Shown here: positions 32,888 through 42,146 of the stretch, one piece after another | Position numbering within the stretch: position 1 is the stretch's first letter | How the letters are laid out: each line of letters begins with the position of its first letter | Origin: Amycolatopsis acidicola | GTDB lineage: Bacteria > Actinomycetota > Actinomycetes > Mycobacteriales > Pseudonocardiaceae | Direction of reading: 5' to 3' | Assembly: GCF_007713735.2 (NCBI RefSeq) | Contig: NZ_VMNW02000002.1 | Coordinates: 239,224 to 303,223 of the forward strand | Length of the DNA: 64,000 nucleotides | Notes under the pieces: model-generated | The model's database searches: none | Seen by the model: the letters and a program-made list of their open reading frames with translations, nothing else | What the model was told of the DNA's origin: nothing | Made by a program: the position numbers and the translations under genes

Positions 32888-34054
32888 ATGCGAGTGCTGT
32901 TCGTGGTCTGGGCGTGGCCTTCGCACTTCTTCCCGATGGTGCCGACGGCGTGGGCGTGCTGGACGGCCGGGCACGAGGTGCTCGTCGCCGGGCAGCCCGC
33001 GTTACGCGAACTGCTGCCCGCCACCGGCCTGCCCGCCGCTTATGTCGGCACCGACTTCGATCTGGCCGGGGAGTTCCGGCGCAGGCTCGCGCTGGCGAAG
33101 GACGCGCGAGGCCGGTTGAGCGGGATGGATCCGCACGACGCGGAGCGGCTCGCCGGGCCGGCCGATCCGAAGACGATGGTGCTCGACGTCTACGGCGCGC
33201 TCGCGCGGGCGATGACCGGCGACACGGTGGAGCTGGCGAAGGAGTGGGGCGCCGAGGTCGTGGTCTGGGATCCGATCACCTTCGCCGGGGCGATCGCCGC
33301 GCGCGCCGCCGGGGCGCGTTCGGTGCGGCACCTGTGGGGCCTCGACAGCGCCGGGCATCTGGGCCTTTACGACGACTGGACGCCTGGCCTGCACGCGCTG
33401 CTGGCCGAGCACGGCGTGCCGGCGGAAGCCGTCCGCGAGGACCTGTGCCTGGACATCTGTCCACCTCGGCTGCAGCTGCCGCTGTCACGCCCGGCGGCCC
33501 CGGCTCGCTACGTGCCCTACAACGGGCCGGACCACGGCGGTCGCGCGCTCGCTCCCCCGCTACGGCCGCGGGTCTGTGTGACCTGGGGGAACACGGTGGA
33601 CCAGCTGTCGGGCAACCGCGAATTCCCGGCACTGGAAGTACTGCGGACGCTGGCGGGCGAGGACGTGGAAGTCGTCGTGGCGGCCTCCGACGAGCACGTG
33701 GCGGAACTCGGCGCGCTGCCGGGGAACGTGACCGCGGCGGGCTGGTTTCCCTTGCGTGCCTTGCTGGAGTCGTGCACCGCGATCGTGCACGAGGGCGGCG
33801 CGGGGACCCTCCTGACCGCCGCGCTCGCCGGGGTTCCGCAGCTCTTGATTCCCGCGCTGCACGAACAAATCCTGGCGGGGGAACAGCTCGCCGCGTCGGG
33901 CGCCGGGCGGCAGCTGGCCGCCGGTGACGCGACGGAGGCCGCCATCGCCACGCAGTTCGGAGAACTACTGGGCCTGCACGAGGCGGCACGGGGGTTGCGG
34001 CAGCACATCCTGGAGCAGCCCACGCTCGCCGACACGGTCTCCCAGTGGGTCTGA
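32888..34054 (+). CDS. GT-B glycosyltransferase (EryCIII/MGT family)
   Basis: 388 residues with an N-terminal Rossmann half ([19 protein letters not shown]) and the nucleotide-sugar site [23 protein letters not shown] near residue 295. It would transfer a TDP- or UDP-sugar to the polyketide. Some family members need an auxiliary P450-like activator; no such protein is next to it. No deoxysugar genes (RmlA/B, dehydratases, aminotransferases) occur in the window. The sugar is therefore either made elsewhere or a common nucleotide sugar, later methylated by the MycE-like enzyme. Confidence 0.88.
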   Translation: MRVLFVVWAWPSHFFPMVPTAWACWTAGHEVLVAGQPALRELLPATGLPAAYVGTDFDLAGEFRRRLALAKDARGRLSGMDPHDAERLAGPADPKTMVLDVYGALARAMTGDTVELAKEWGAEVVVWDPITFAGAIAARAAGARSVRHLWGLDSAGHLGLYDDWTPGLHALLAEHGVPAEAVREDLCLDICPPRLQLPLSRPAAPARYVPYNGPDHGGRALAPPLRPRVCVTWGNTVDQLSGNREFPALEVLRTLAGEDVEVVVAASDEHVAELGALPGNVTAAGWFPLRALLESCTAIVHEGGAGTLLTAALAGVPQLLIPALHEQILAGEQLAASGAGRQLAAGDATEAAIATQFGELLGLHEAARGLRQHILEQPTLADTVSQWV

Positions 34055-34067
34055 AAGGAAGGACGAG

Positions 34068-35708
34068 ATGTCTGGGCCAGCCCGGTGGATCCTGTGCTCG
34101 CGATGCCGGACCATCTGTTACGCGCCGCGTCTGGCGCGTGCGCTGCACGTGTGCCCCGAGTGCGGGTTCCATCTGCCCCTGACCGCCTGGCAACGGCTGG
34201 ATCTGGTGCTGGACAAGGGTTTCGCCGAGGTACCCGGCCCGCCGTCCGGCGACGCCGACCCGCTGGAGTTCACCGACACCGTCCCCTACCCGCGACGCCG
34301 CGCGGAGGCCAGGGCGCGGACGGGTCTCGACGAGGCCGCCGTGTGCGCCACCGGCAGCATCCGCGGGTGGCCGGTCGTGGCCGTGGCGATGGACTTCCGG
34401 TTCCTCGGCGGCAGCCTGGGCAGCGCGGTCGGCGAACTGGTGACGCGCGCGGGCGAACTGGCGCTGGCGCACCGGATCCCGCTGCTGATGGTGACCGCGT
34501 CCGGCGGGGCCCGGATGCAGGAGGGCGCGCTGTCGCTGATGCAGATGGCCAAGACGGCCCAGGTCCTCGGCGAACTGGACGAGGCCGGGGTGCTCACCGT
34601 CTCGCTGGTCACCGACCCGACCTTCGGCGGTGTCGCGGCGTCCTTCGCCACGCTCGCCGACGTCGTGCTGGCCGAGCCCGGCGCCCGGCTGGGTTTCGCC
34701 GGGCCCAGGGTGATCGAGCAGACGATCCGGCAACCGCTGCCGGACGGCTTCCAGACCGCGGAATTCCTCCTGGCACACGGTTTGATCGACCTGGTCTGCC
34801 CGCGCGGCGAGCTTCGCGCGCGGCTGGGGGAGCTGCTCGCGGCGGGCTCCGGCGCAGTGCCGCCCCCGGATCCGGGGCACGGTGTGGTGACCGATCCTGC
34901 TTCGCTGCCGGAGGGGAACGCCTGGGAAGCGGTCCGCCGGGCGCGCGATCTCGCTCGTCCCTCCACAATGGACTTCCTGGCGCACGCCTTCGACGGGTTC
35001 ACGGAGTTGCACGGCGATCGCCACGGTAAGGATTGTCCCGCCGTCGTCGGCGGCTTCGCGTGGCTGGGCCGCACGCCGGTGATGGTCGTCGGCACACAGA
35101 AGGGACACGACGCGGCCGAGCTGTCCGCCCGCGATTTCGGCATGGCTTCGCCCGCGGGCTACCGGAAAGCGGCGCGGCTGATGCGGATGGCGGCGAAGCT
35201 GGGGATCCCCGTCGTCACGCTGGTCGACACGCCCGGCGCCCACCCCGGGATCGAAGCCGAGGAGGGCGGGCAGGCGATGGCCATCGCCGAGAACCTGCGG
35301 CTGATGGCGGGCCTGCCGGTGCCGACCGTGGCCGTGGTGACCGGCGAAGGCGGCAGCGGCGGTGCGCTCGCGCTGGCCGTCGCGGACCGCGTGTTCCTCT
35401 GCGCGAATGCCGTGTACTCGGTCATCAGCCCGGAAGGCTGCGCGGCGATCCTGTGGCACGACTCCGCCGCGGCCCCGCGCGCGGCCGACGCCCTGGCCCT
35501 GGACGCGCCACGGTTGGTGCGGTTGGGGGTGGTGGACGGGGTGATCCCGGAAAGCGCCCCCGACGACCACGCCGGCACCGCCGCGAACCTCCGCGCGGCG
35601 CTTTCCGCGGCACTGCACGAACTCATGGCCCTGCCTCGCGCCGAACTGGCCGCCCGCCGCCACGACCGGTTCCGCCGCTTCGGCACGCCCGTGCCGGTCA
35701 CCCCCTGA
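34068..35708 (+). CDS. accDA: Acetyl-CoA carboxylase carboxyltransferase, AccD-AccA fusion
   Basis: 546 residues: an N-terminal AccD half with a four-Cys zinc site (CSRC at about 10-13 and CPEC at about 29-32) and [13 protein letters not shown], followed from about residue 280 by an AccA half ([11 protein letters not shown], then [12 protein letters not shown] and [12 protein letters not shown]). In the family this complex moves the carboxyl from biotin to acetyl-CoA to give malonyl-CoA. A cluster-borne copy suggests supply of extender units specifically for the polyketide. Starts 14 bp after the glycosyltransferase with AAGGAAGGA upstream. Confidence 0.92.
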   Translation: MSGPARWILCSRCRTICYAPRLARALHVCPECGFHLPLTAWQRLDLVLDKGFAEVPGPPSGDADPLEFTDTVPYPRRRAEARARTGLDEAAVCATGSIRGWPVVAVAMDFRFLGGSLGSAVGELVTRAGELALAHRIPLLMVTASGGARMQEGALSLMQMAKTAQVLGELDEAGVLTVSLVTDPTFGGVAASFATLADVVLAEPGARLGFAGPRVIEQTIRQPLPDGFQTAEFLLAHGLIDLVCPRGELRARLGELLAAGSGAVPPPDPGHGVVTDPASLPEGNAWEAVRRARDLARPSTMDFLAHAFDGFTELHGDRHGKDCPAVVGGFAWLGRTPVMVVGTQKGHDAAELSARDFGMASPAGYRKAARLMRMAAKLGIPVVTLVDTPGAHPGIEAEEGGQAMAIAENLRLMAGLPVPTVAVVTGEGGSGGALALAVADRVFLCANAVYSVISPEGCAAILWHDSAAAPRAADALALDAPRLVRLGVVDGVIPESAPDDHAGTAANLRAALSAALHELMALPRAELAARRHDRFRRFGTPVPVTP

Positions 35709-35747
35709 CCGCCGGAGGAGGACGAACGGCGGAAGGATCCCGCCGAC

Positions 35748-35973
35748 CCCACCCGCGACCACGACTCACGACCGCCGAACGAACCACCGCATAACCGAAA
35801 ACCCACCGACCCCAGCCGCCAACTACTCCACGACACCACCCGACCCGCCACCAAACCACCGGCGCCCCACCCGCGACCACCGCTCACGACCACCGAAGGA
35901 GGGCACCGCATGCCCGGAGAACCCGCCGACGCCACCTGCGAACTACTCCGCGAAGCCACCCGAGCCGTCACCG
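35748..35973. repeat. Decayed tandem duplicate of the accB 5' end
   Basis: About 107 bp at 35748-35853 repeats, at roughly four fifths identity, as 35866-35973, with a total offset of 118-120 bp. The second copy spans the ribosome site, start codon and first 21 codons of accB. In the first copy the GAAGGAGGG site has become GAACGAACC and the ATG has become ATA. It is thus a silenced remnant of a gene start. Confidence 0.7.
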
Positions 35974-36338
35974 AACTGCTGGCGCACAACGGGTCCCGTC
36001 CTGGCTCGCTGCATGTGCGGGCCGGGGGCGTCGCGATCGAACTCGACTTCGGCGGCGGCCCGGCGGCCGTACCGCGTGAGGAACCCGAGGCCGCGGGCGA
36101 GGACCTGGTCGTCGCTCCCACCGTCGGCGTGTTCTACCGCGCCCCCTCCCCCGGCGCGGAGCCGTTCGTCCGCGAAGGCGACCGGGTGACGGCCGGGCAG
36201 CAGGTGGCGATCGTCGAGGCGATGAAGCTGGCGATCCCCGTCGCGGCCGGACGCGACGGCACCATCCTGCGCGTGCTCAAGGACAACGGCGCGGACGTGG
36301 AGTACGGCGAACCACTCCTGGAGCTGGCCGCGTCGTGA
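35910..36338 (+). CDS. accB: Biotin carboxyl carrier protein
   Basis: 142 residues with the biotinylation site EAMKLAIP (Lys106). A hydrophilic, Ala/Pro-containing linker at residues about 48-68 precedes the biotinyl domain. It works with the next gene's carboxylase and the preceding carboxyltransferase. A biotin ligase is not in the window. GAAGGAGGG lies 7 bp upstream of the ATG. The upstream 200 bp include a decayed tandem copy of this gene's start (35748). Confidence 0.92.
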   Translation: MPGEPADATCELLREATRAVTELLAHNGSRPGSLHVRAGGVAIELDFGGGPAAVPREEPEAAGEDLVVAPTVGVFYRAPSPGAEPFVREGDRVTAGQQVAIVEAMKLAIPVAAGRDGTILRVLKDNGADVEYGEPLLELAAS

Positions 36339-37756
36339 CCGGGTTCGACACCGTGCTGATCGCCAACCGCGGCGAGATCGCGCTCCGCGTGGCCCGCACC
36401 TGCCGCGCGCTCGGCCTGTCCGTGGTCGCCGTGTGCTCCACCGCCGACCGCGACTCCGCCGTCACCCGGCTCGCCGACCGGACCGTCCACATCGGACCGA
36501 CACGGAGCTCCGCGAGCTATCGTAACGCCGCCGCGCTGATCGAGGCCGCGCGGATGACCGGCGCGCAGGCGATCCACCCCGGCTACGGTTTTCTCTCCGA
36601 GGACGCCGATTTCGCCGAGGCCTGCGCCGTCAGCGGGCTCACCTTCATCGGGCCGTCCGCCGACGTGATGCGCCTCCTCGGCGAGAAGTCGGCGGCCCGC
36701 GCCGCGATGGCCGCTGCGGGACTGCCCCTGCTGCCCGGCGCCGTCGAACCCGTCGCCGACGCGACCGAGGCCACCGCTCTCGCCGCCCGGATCGGGTACC
36801 CGGTGATCATCAAGGCCGTCGCGGGTGGCGGGGGCCGCGGGCTGCGCGTGGTGTGGCGGCCCGGCGACCTCGCCGCGGCCTTCGCCGAAACCACCGCCAA
36901 CGCGCGCGCCCTCTTCGCCGACGGCCGGGTCTACCTGGAGCGGTACCTCACCGGCGCGCGCCACGTCGAAGTGCAGGTGCTGTGCGACGGTCACGGCAAC
37001 GGCGTCCACCTTGGCGTGCGTGACTGTTCCGTCCAGCGCAGACACCAGAAACTCATCGAGGAGACCCCGGCACCGGGACTGCCCGCCGAGGTGACCGGCC
37101 GGATGGCGGGCGCCGCGTTGAGTGCCGCGCTGGAGACCGGCTACACCGGCGCCGGCACCTTCGAGTTCCTCGTGGACGGTGCGGGCCGGTTCTCGTTCCT
37201 GGAGGTCAACTGCCGGATCCAGGTGGAGCATCCGGTGACCGAGGAGGTCACCGGCGTCGATCTGGTGGCCGAGCAGCTCCGGATCGCGGCAGGCGAGCAG
37301 CTGTCCCAGATGGACATCACGCCGCGCGGCGCCGCCGTCGAGTGCCGGATCAACGCCGAGGACCCCGCGCACGGCTTCGCCCCGGCGCCGGGCACGCTCA
37401 CCGAGTTCGCGCCGCCCGCGGGCCCGTTCGTCCGCGTCGACACGCACGCCTTCCCCGGCTACCGCATCCCGGCGGCCTACGACTCCCTGCTGGCGAAGGT
37501 GATCACCTGGGGACCGGACCGGGACACCGCGCTGGCCCGGATGCGGGCGGCGCTGGCCGAGTTCCGCGTCGCCGGGCCGGGGATCCGCACCACCGCGGAC
37601 TTCCTCGCCGGGGTGCTATCCGATCCGCGGTTCGTCCAAGCGCGCCACGACACCCGGCTCCTCGCCGGGCCGGAGGACGGCACCACCCGTTCGGAACCCA
37701 CGCGGTTACCTCAAAAGCAGGAAGAACAACGCGGGGAGTCACTTCCGCGCGGCTGA
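36335..37756 (+). CDS. accC: Biotin carboxylase
   Basis: 473 residues, the usual family size: LIANRGEIALRVARTCRALG, the ATP-grasp loop KAVAGGGGRGLR, HVEVQVLCDGHGN, and the active-site stretch FLEVNCRIQVEHPVTEEVTG. A GTG start overlaps accB by 4 bp. With 34068 and 35910 it completes an acetyl-CoA carboxylase. The last 30 residues (TRSEPTRLPQKQEEQRGE) are polar and unlike the family, possibly read-through past an older stop. It is the last gene I assign to the polyketide cluster. Confidence 0.92.
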   Translation: MTGFDTVLIANRGEIALRVARTCRALGLSVVAVCSTADRDSAVTRLADRTVHIGPTRSSASYRNAAALIEAARMTGAQAIHPGYGFLSEDADFAEACAVSGLTFIGPSADVMRLLGEKSAARAAMAAAGLPLLPGAVEPVADATEATALAARIGYPVIIKAVAGGGGRGLRVVWRPGDLAAAFAETTANARALFADGRVYLERYLTGARHVEVQVLCDGHGNGVHLGVRDCSVQRRHQKLIEETPAPGLPAEVTGRMAGAALSAALETGYTGAGTFEFLVDGAGRFSFLEVNCRIQVEHPVTEEVTGVDLVAEQLRIAAGEQLSQMDITPRGAAVECRINAEDPAHGFAPAPGTLTEFAPPAGPFVRVDTHAFPGYRIPAAYDSLLAKVITWGPDRDTALARMRAALAEFRVAGPGIRTTADFLAGVLSDPRFVQARHDTRLLAGPEDGTTRSEPTRLPQKQEEQRGESLPRG

Positions 37757-37809
37757 CCGAACCGGAATGCGTGAGTGACTGTCTTCGTCCTGATTCCTAA
37801 CGTTGAGAG

Positions 37810-38433
37810 GTGGCGACTCACCGGCGACGGCAGACCCTCCGCGCACCCGATCCTGTCCTCCCGATGCCGGTTCCCCCGCCCCGATCGCCCGAGCCCGACC
37901 TCCCGCCGGCGCGCGCCTTCGAAGGCCCGCCACCCACCGGCCGGAGGGCCGAACGCCGCCGCCGTGCCAGGGTCTCGCTCAGCCGGGACCCGTCGGTCAT
38001 CGCCGGTGACGCGCTCGCCTTCGTCTTCGACCACCACGGCTTCTACGTCCGTCTCGCCGACGACCTCATCGACGAAGTCCCGTGGCGCCGCCGGGTTCGC
38101 CATCACGGCCTGTGCGTGTGCCTCGACGCGGCGTCGAAAAGCCTCGACCCCGCCGCCTACGCCCGGCTCGCGCAAATCCCGACGCGCACGGCCCTGCTCC
38201 GGCTCGGGTTCCCGAAGTTCCTCGCCGACATCCTCACCGGGAGTTCCGCGTTCGAGGTCAAGGAGATCCTCGGCGCGCTCCCGGCCGCGCACCTGTGGCA
38301 CAGCCTGCGCGTCACGATTCCCTTGGTATGCCGGGACTTTCCCGTGTGCCCGGCGAGGATGGACGTCGTCGAAACCTTCGCCTCGCCGGTCCTCGGCCGC
38401 GAGCTGGAGAGATTCGTCGCCACCCTGCGCTGA
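37810..38433 (+). CDS. Hypothetical protein with a Pro/Arg-rich N-terminus
   Basis: 207 residues, not recognised. The C-terminal 140 residues (from about ARVSLSRDPSVIAGDALAF) form a plausible globular domain with high GC at third codon positions, so the gene looks real. Residues 1-55 are low-complexity (PPPRSPEPDLPPARAFEG) and may not be translated. I take the GTG at 37810; a start near codon 55 is as likely. It sits between the cluster end and the first catabolic operon and belongs clearly to neither. Confidence 0.5.
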   Translation: MATHRRRQTLRAPDPVLPMPVPPPRSPEPDLPPARAFEGPPPTGRRAERRRRARVSLSRDPSVIAGDALAFVFDHHGFYVRLADDLIDEVPWRRRVRHHGLCVCLDAASKSLDPAAYARLAQIPTRTALLRLGFPKFLADILTGSSAFEVKEILGALPAAHLWHSLRVTIPLVCRDFPVCPARMDVVETFASPVLGRELERFVATLR

Positions 38434-38444
38434 ACATTCCGTTG

Positions 38445-39683
38445 TCAGGCGAGGGGAAACCGGTCAGCGAGCCAACCGGCGATCTCCTGCGCCGCGAGCT
38501 GGTTCCCGGTGGGTTCACCCTCGGCGATCGCGCCCCCGAAATGGAGGCCGCGGACGGTCGCGACAGTGCGGTCCGGCGCGCCGAGCGCGTCGATCATCCG
38601 TCGCGTGTCGGCGGGGAATGCCGCCTGGTCGCCGGTGAGTTCGAGGAACAGCGCCGGGACGGTGACGCCCGGCGCGCAGCGGACGAAGTCGGCGTTCGAG
38701 CTGAGGCCCGACCACGTGGACAGCCAGGCCTCCGGGGTGGTGAGCCTGCCGAAACCGACCTGGCCGTAGTCGATCAGGTCCGGGCGTTTGCCGAACAGCG
38801 AGCCGTACGGCCGTTCGCTCGGGTCGAGCGAGAGGTCGACGGTGCGCGGGTCTGCGTCGGTGCGGAAGATGGTCATGATCTTCGGCGCGAGAGCGCGTCG
38901 CCGGTCCGCGGCGGCACCGCTCTCACGGAAGGCCGCGCGGGCTTCCGCCGTGCGGGCCAGCGCTTCGCGGGCGACGGCGTCGATCCGCGCGACGCGGTCG
39001 TGTTGCGCGGCGCGGTACCGGCGCAGGAAGTCCGCCGGATAACGGGAACTCCCCGGCGGTTCCACGAAACCGTTCGCGGGGTTCCACGGGTCCAGCTCCG
39101 GCACGACCGACAGCGGATCGTTCTCGTCGGCCACCGAGGGATCGATGCACGACAGCAGGAGCTTGCCCTGACCGGGATGGGGTGCGAGGAACACGACGCC
39201 ATCCGGCTCCGGCATGGTGGCTTCGGCGAGTTTCACCGGACGTCCGCCCGGGGTGAGCGCGATCCGGTCGGACACCGGCAGCCCGGCCTGCTCGGCGTAG
39301 AACGCGAACAGCGTCCCGCCACCGGAGTGGCCGAGCAGCACGACGTGGTCGAAACCCTTGTCCCGCAAGAAAATCTGACCTGCGGCCATATCGAGCAGGG
39401 CCTGCTCGTGGATCAGGTTCAGGTCGTTGTTCACCGAGCGGGTGTGCTGGGTCCACACCGCGACGCCGGCCTGCAGCAGCAGGGGCACCATCGGGTGGTG
39501 CGTCAGGTCCTGCCGCGGATGCATCAGGCACACCACGGTCTCCGCGCCCGGCACCGTGGCGAGCACGCCGCTGACCGTCGCACCGTCCGATGTGGTCAGT
39601 TCGTGCACGGAGGTGACCGTCGGCGCGGGCCGCTCCCCCGCCTGCAGATACCGGCCTTGCCCGAGGCCGGCCGGAGCGCTCAT
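38445..39683 (-). CDS. Alpha/beta hydrolase of a catabolic operon
   Basis: 412 residues with the nucleophile elbow GHSGGG (VVLLGHSGGGTLFAFYAEQ) and a late His region HFGGAI. The N-terminal part (TVVCLMHPRQDLTHHPMV) provides an oxyanion strand. The protein is longer than simple hydrolases and may carry a cap domain at residues about 180-270. It ends the operon that begins with the VOC-fold gene at 40566. Probable role: hydrolysis of a ring-cleavage product or ester in an aromatic breakdown route; inferred from neighbours. Confidence 0.8.
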   Translation of the reverse strand: MSAPAGLGQGRYLQAGERPAPTVTSVHELTTSDGATVSGVLATVPGAETVVCLMHPRQDLTHHPMVPLLLQAGVAVWTQHTRSVNNDLNLIHEQALLDMAAGQIFLRDKGFDHVVLLGHSGGGTLFAFYAEQAGLPVSDRIALTPGGRPVKLAEATMPEPDGVVFLAPHPGQGKLLLSCIDPSVADENDPLSVVPELDPWNPANGFVEPPGSSRYPADFLRRYRAAQHDRVARIDAVAREALARTAEARAAFRESGAAADRRRALAPKIMTIFRTDADPRTVDLSLDPSERPYGSLFGKRPDLIDYGQVGFGRLTTPEAWLSTWSGLSSNADFVRCAPGVTVPALFLELTGDQAAFPADTRRMIDALGAPDRTVATVRGLHFGGAIAEGEPTGNQLAAQEIAGWLADRFPLA

Positions 39684-39928
39684 CGGCGCTCCACGCGCAG
39701 CGCGTCCTTGTCGTGCTGGGTGATCCGGGAATCGCGGGAAACCCCGGCGATGCACGAATACCAGACCGCGTGCCGGCAGCCGGTGGCCCGGCGGTCGATC
39801 ACGATCGGCCCGTCCGAGCTGATCGCGAAATACGGCCCGAGCTGGCCGACCGTCACGGCCGCGTCCTGTCCGGCGACCTTCGCGACGGCCGTGTTCTCCG
39901 GGACGTCGAGGACGTAGAGCACGGTCAT
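39680..39928 (-). CDS. Small unrecognised protein of the VOC operon
   Basis: 82 residues, no family recognised. Features: a hydrophobic start (MTVLYVLDVPENTAVAKVAG), two Cys (residues about 51 and 59) and a basic C-terminus (KDALRVERR). It overlaps the hydrolase start by 4 bp and the VOC gene stop by 4 bp, so it is coupled to both. Its position suggests a small subunit or accessory protein of the VOC enzyme. Confidence 0.6.
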   Translation of the reverse strand: MTVLYVLDVPENTAVAKVAGQDAAVTVGQLGPYFAISSDGPIVIDRRATGCRHAVWYSCIAGVSRDSRITQHDKDALRVERR

Positions 39929-40566
39929 CGGCCCGCCTCCGACGGCGCCGTCCACTCCGCGGCGCGTTCGACGATCAGTTCCGCCTTGCGTGCCAGCAGT
40001 TTCCCGAAAGTCGGCTCCGGTTCGGCGACGACGTCCAGCAGCGCGTCGATGGTGAGGTTCGCGTCGAGGTCCTCCTGCGGCGTGACGGGCCGCATCGCGC
40101 GGGTGATCTCGAAGAAGTAGCCGTTCGGATCGTGGGTGTAGATCGATTCGATGGTCTCGTGCTGGATCTGCATCTCCACCGGCCATGAGCTGGCGTCGAG
40201 GCGCCGCCGGTATTCGAGGAGATCCTCTTCGCTCTCCACGTGGATCGCGAGGTGCCGCGAGCGCACGAAGTATTCCGGGACGTCCGCGCCGAACCGGCCG
40301 TAGACGTCGCCCTTCTCCCCGGCAGGCCCGCCGACCTCGGGCGCGGTGCCGAAGTAGTAGAAGAACGCGATCCGGTCGTCGTTGCCCAGATCGAAGAAGA
40401 AGTGGATGAAGTCGGGGTGGTCCTCGGGACCCCAGCCCGCCGCGCAGATCGAGTGGACGACCGGGAAGCCGAGGACGTCCCGGTAGAAGCGGACGGTCGC
40501 GGCCGGGTCGAACGTCGGGAAGGCGACGTGGTCGACCCCCTGCACGCGGTGCTCCAGCTCCGTCAT
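39925..40566 (-). CDS. VOC-superfamily (glyoxalase/extradiol dioxygenase-like) protein
   Basis: 213 residues. VDHVAFPTFDPAATVRFYRD and HLAIHVESEEDL are the paired beta-alpha-beta-beta-beta units of the VOC fold. His in VDHVAF and His in HLAIHV, with Glu in FFEITRAM, could form the metal site. The C-terminal 45 residues (LTIDALLDVVAEPEPTFGKL) are an added helical tail. AGGAGG lies 6 bp upstream of the ATG. In an operon with a hydrolase, ring cleavage or isomerisation of an aromatic intermediate is likely. Confidence 0.78.
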   Translation of the reverse strand: MTELEHRVQGVDHVAFPTFDPAATVRFYRDVLGFPVVHSICAAGWGPEDHPDFIHFFFDLGNDDRIAFFYYFGTAPEVGGPAGEKGDVYGRFGADVPEYFVRSRHLAIHVESEEDLLEYRRRLDASSWPVEMQIQHETIESIYTHDPNGYFFEITRAMRPVTPQEDLDANLTIDALLDVVAEPEPTFGKLLARKAELIVERAAEWTAPSEAGR

Positions 40567-40612
40567 TTGCTGCCTCCTAAGGGGTTCTCGCCGTGGGAAC
40601 GACCCTACGCTC

Positions 40613-40650
40613 GTCTTGACGATTGAGTCAATAGTTTGACGACTGAGACG
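40613..40650. promoter_or_regulatory. Candidate operator/promoter A of the catabolic regulon
   Basis: A 38-bp element shares the skeleton GT-n-TTGACG-n-T-n-G-n-GTC-n-A-n3-TTTGACG-n4-AGAC with 45305-45342. On the minus strand it holds a -35-like TTGACT followed after 18 bp by TAGGGT. That would place the start site about 35-40 bp upstream of the VOC gene. Confidence 0.6.
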
Positions 40651-40701
40651 ATTCGGAGGGCGGGAAAAACCCGGGACGGCCATGGGCGCGCCGGTCCCTG
40701 G

Positions 40702-41409
40702 TCAGAGGTCGAGGAGGCGTTCCAGGTGGTCGAGGTCCTGGCGGAGCAGCTTGATCGCGGCGGCCGGGCCTGCCTCGCCGCCGACGCCACGGTCAGGTCG
40801 CTGCAACGCGCCGACGGCCATGTCGGCGAGCTGCCCGGTCACGCCCTCGGCGGTGTCGCGGCCGCCGGGCTGGAACCACCACGCCACCCAGTTGCACATG
40901 CCGAGCACCCCGAGCGCCGCGACCCGCGCGTCGACCGGACGGAACCGGCCGGCCCGCACGCCGTCCTCGATCACGGTCGCGATGGTCTTGAGCACCGCGC
41001 GGCGGCCCTTGTCGTACGCCTCGGTCAGTTCCTCCGGCAGCTCGGCCTCGGACCGGATGAGCAGGCGGAACCGTTCGGGCTGGGTCGCGCGGCGCCCGAC
41101 GAGCACCGCGACGATCCCGCGCAGGGTTTCGACCGGGTCGAGCCCTTCCGCGGCCAGCGCGGTCAGCTCGTCGAGCGGCCCGCTGGTCACTTCCGTGACG
41201 AGCTTGGCCAGCAGTTCGTCCTTGCTCTTGACGTAGTGGTAGAGCGCGGGCCGGGTGATCCCGAGCGCGTCGGCGATGTCCTGCAGGCTCGTGCCCGCGA
41301 AACCGCGTTCGGCGAACAGCCGGGTGGCGTGTTCGTACAGCTCGTTTTCCACCAGCTCGCGGCGGGCGGTGCTCGCCCCCCGCTTGCGCGCGGCCCCGTT
41401 CCCAGTCAT
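40702..41409 (-). CDS. TetR-family regulator of the catabolic genes
   Basis: 235 residues with the TetR HTH at about residues 18-62 (LFAERGFAGTSLQDIADALG, then RPALYHYVKSKDELL) and a C-terminal ligand domain of the TetR_C_33/KstR2-like type (residues 85-205). It is co-transcribed after the isomerase gene (overlap 4 bp). Operator element A lies just past its stop and element B at the head of its own operon, consistent with autoregulated repression relieved by a CoA- or acid-type ligand. Confidence 0.87.
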   Translation of the reverse strand: MTGNGAARKRGASTARRELVENELYEHATRLFAERGFAGTSLQDIADALGITRPALYHYVKSKDELLAKLVTEVTSGPLDELTALAAEGLDPVETLRGIVAVLVGRRATQPERFRLLIRSEAELPEELTEAYDKGRRAVLKTIATVIEDGVRAGRFRPVDARVAALGVLGMCNWVAWWFQPGGRDTAEGVTGQLADMAVGALQRPDRGVGGEAGPAAAIKLLRQDLDHLERLLDL

Positions 41410-42146
41410 GGGTCTGATCGTAGGACGGGTGTTCCCGCGAGCAGGCGTCCGGCACCGGGTACGACCGGATCCAGGCCCAGCGCGGTGAGCACCGCGTGCG
41501 CGCCCGCGGTGGCCGCTGAGAGCACCGGGAGCCCGAACTCCTCCTCGGCCGGCGCGACCAGATCGAGTGAAGGCATCTGCACGCAGGCGGAGATGATCAG
41601 CGCGTCCGCCGACGTCAGGTCGAGCCCGCGAGCCGCCGTCAGCACGCGCTCGCCCGGGATGCAGCCGACTTCGGTGTTGTCCCCGACTTCCAGCGCGGCC
41701 CAGTCGACCACGGTGAACCCTTCAGCCTCCAGGTAGGCCACGACCTGTTCGGCGAGCGGGCGCAGATACGGGGTGACCAACGCGATCCGCGACGCGCCGA
41801 GCGCGCGCAAGCCGGTCACGAGCGCACCCGCGCTCGACAGGATCTCGGTGTCGGCCAGCCGCGCGCGGATTTCCGTTTCGACGCGCTGGTGCTCCCCCGG
41901 GCCCTGTGCCATCAACGCGACAAGGCAGGCGTAGAGGAGCGCGTCGACGTGGGCGTCGGCCAGCTCGCCGACGCACCGCTCGCGCTGCGCGTTCATCGCC
42001 TTCAGTTCCTCCGGCGACACCTGGTGCATGCGCATCCGGCTGGCGTGGAAGGAAAACCGCCCCGGGTGGCGGGCGAGCAGCGCCGGCAGCTCGGTCTCCA
42101 CGGTGACGTTCGAGCTGGGCACGATCAAACCGATCCGGTGCGTCAC
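41406..42146 (-). CDS. Maleate isomerase-like protein (Asp/Glu racemase superfamily)
   Basis: 246 residues opening GLIVPSSNVTVETELPALL, the start typical of maleate cis-trans isomerases. Two Cys in the expected catalytic places: YACLVALM (about residue 79) and SACVQMPSLD (about residue 190). Such enzymes convert maleate to fumarate at the end of nicotinate or gentisate breakdown. Arylmalonate decarboxylase is a related alternative. GTG start overlapping the ligase stop by 4 bp. Confidence 0.8.
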   Translation of the reverse strand: MTHRIGLIVPSSNVTVETELPALLARHPGRFSFHASRMRMHQVSPEELKAMNAQRERCVGELADAHVDALLYACLVALMAQGPGEHQRVETEIRARLADTEILSSAGALVTGLRALGASRIALVTPYLRPLAEQVVAYLEAEGFTVVDWAALEVGDNTEVGCIPGERVLTAARGLDLTSADALIISACVQMPSLDLVAPAEEEFGLPVLSAATAGAHAVLTALGLDPVVPGAGRLLAGTPVLRSDP

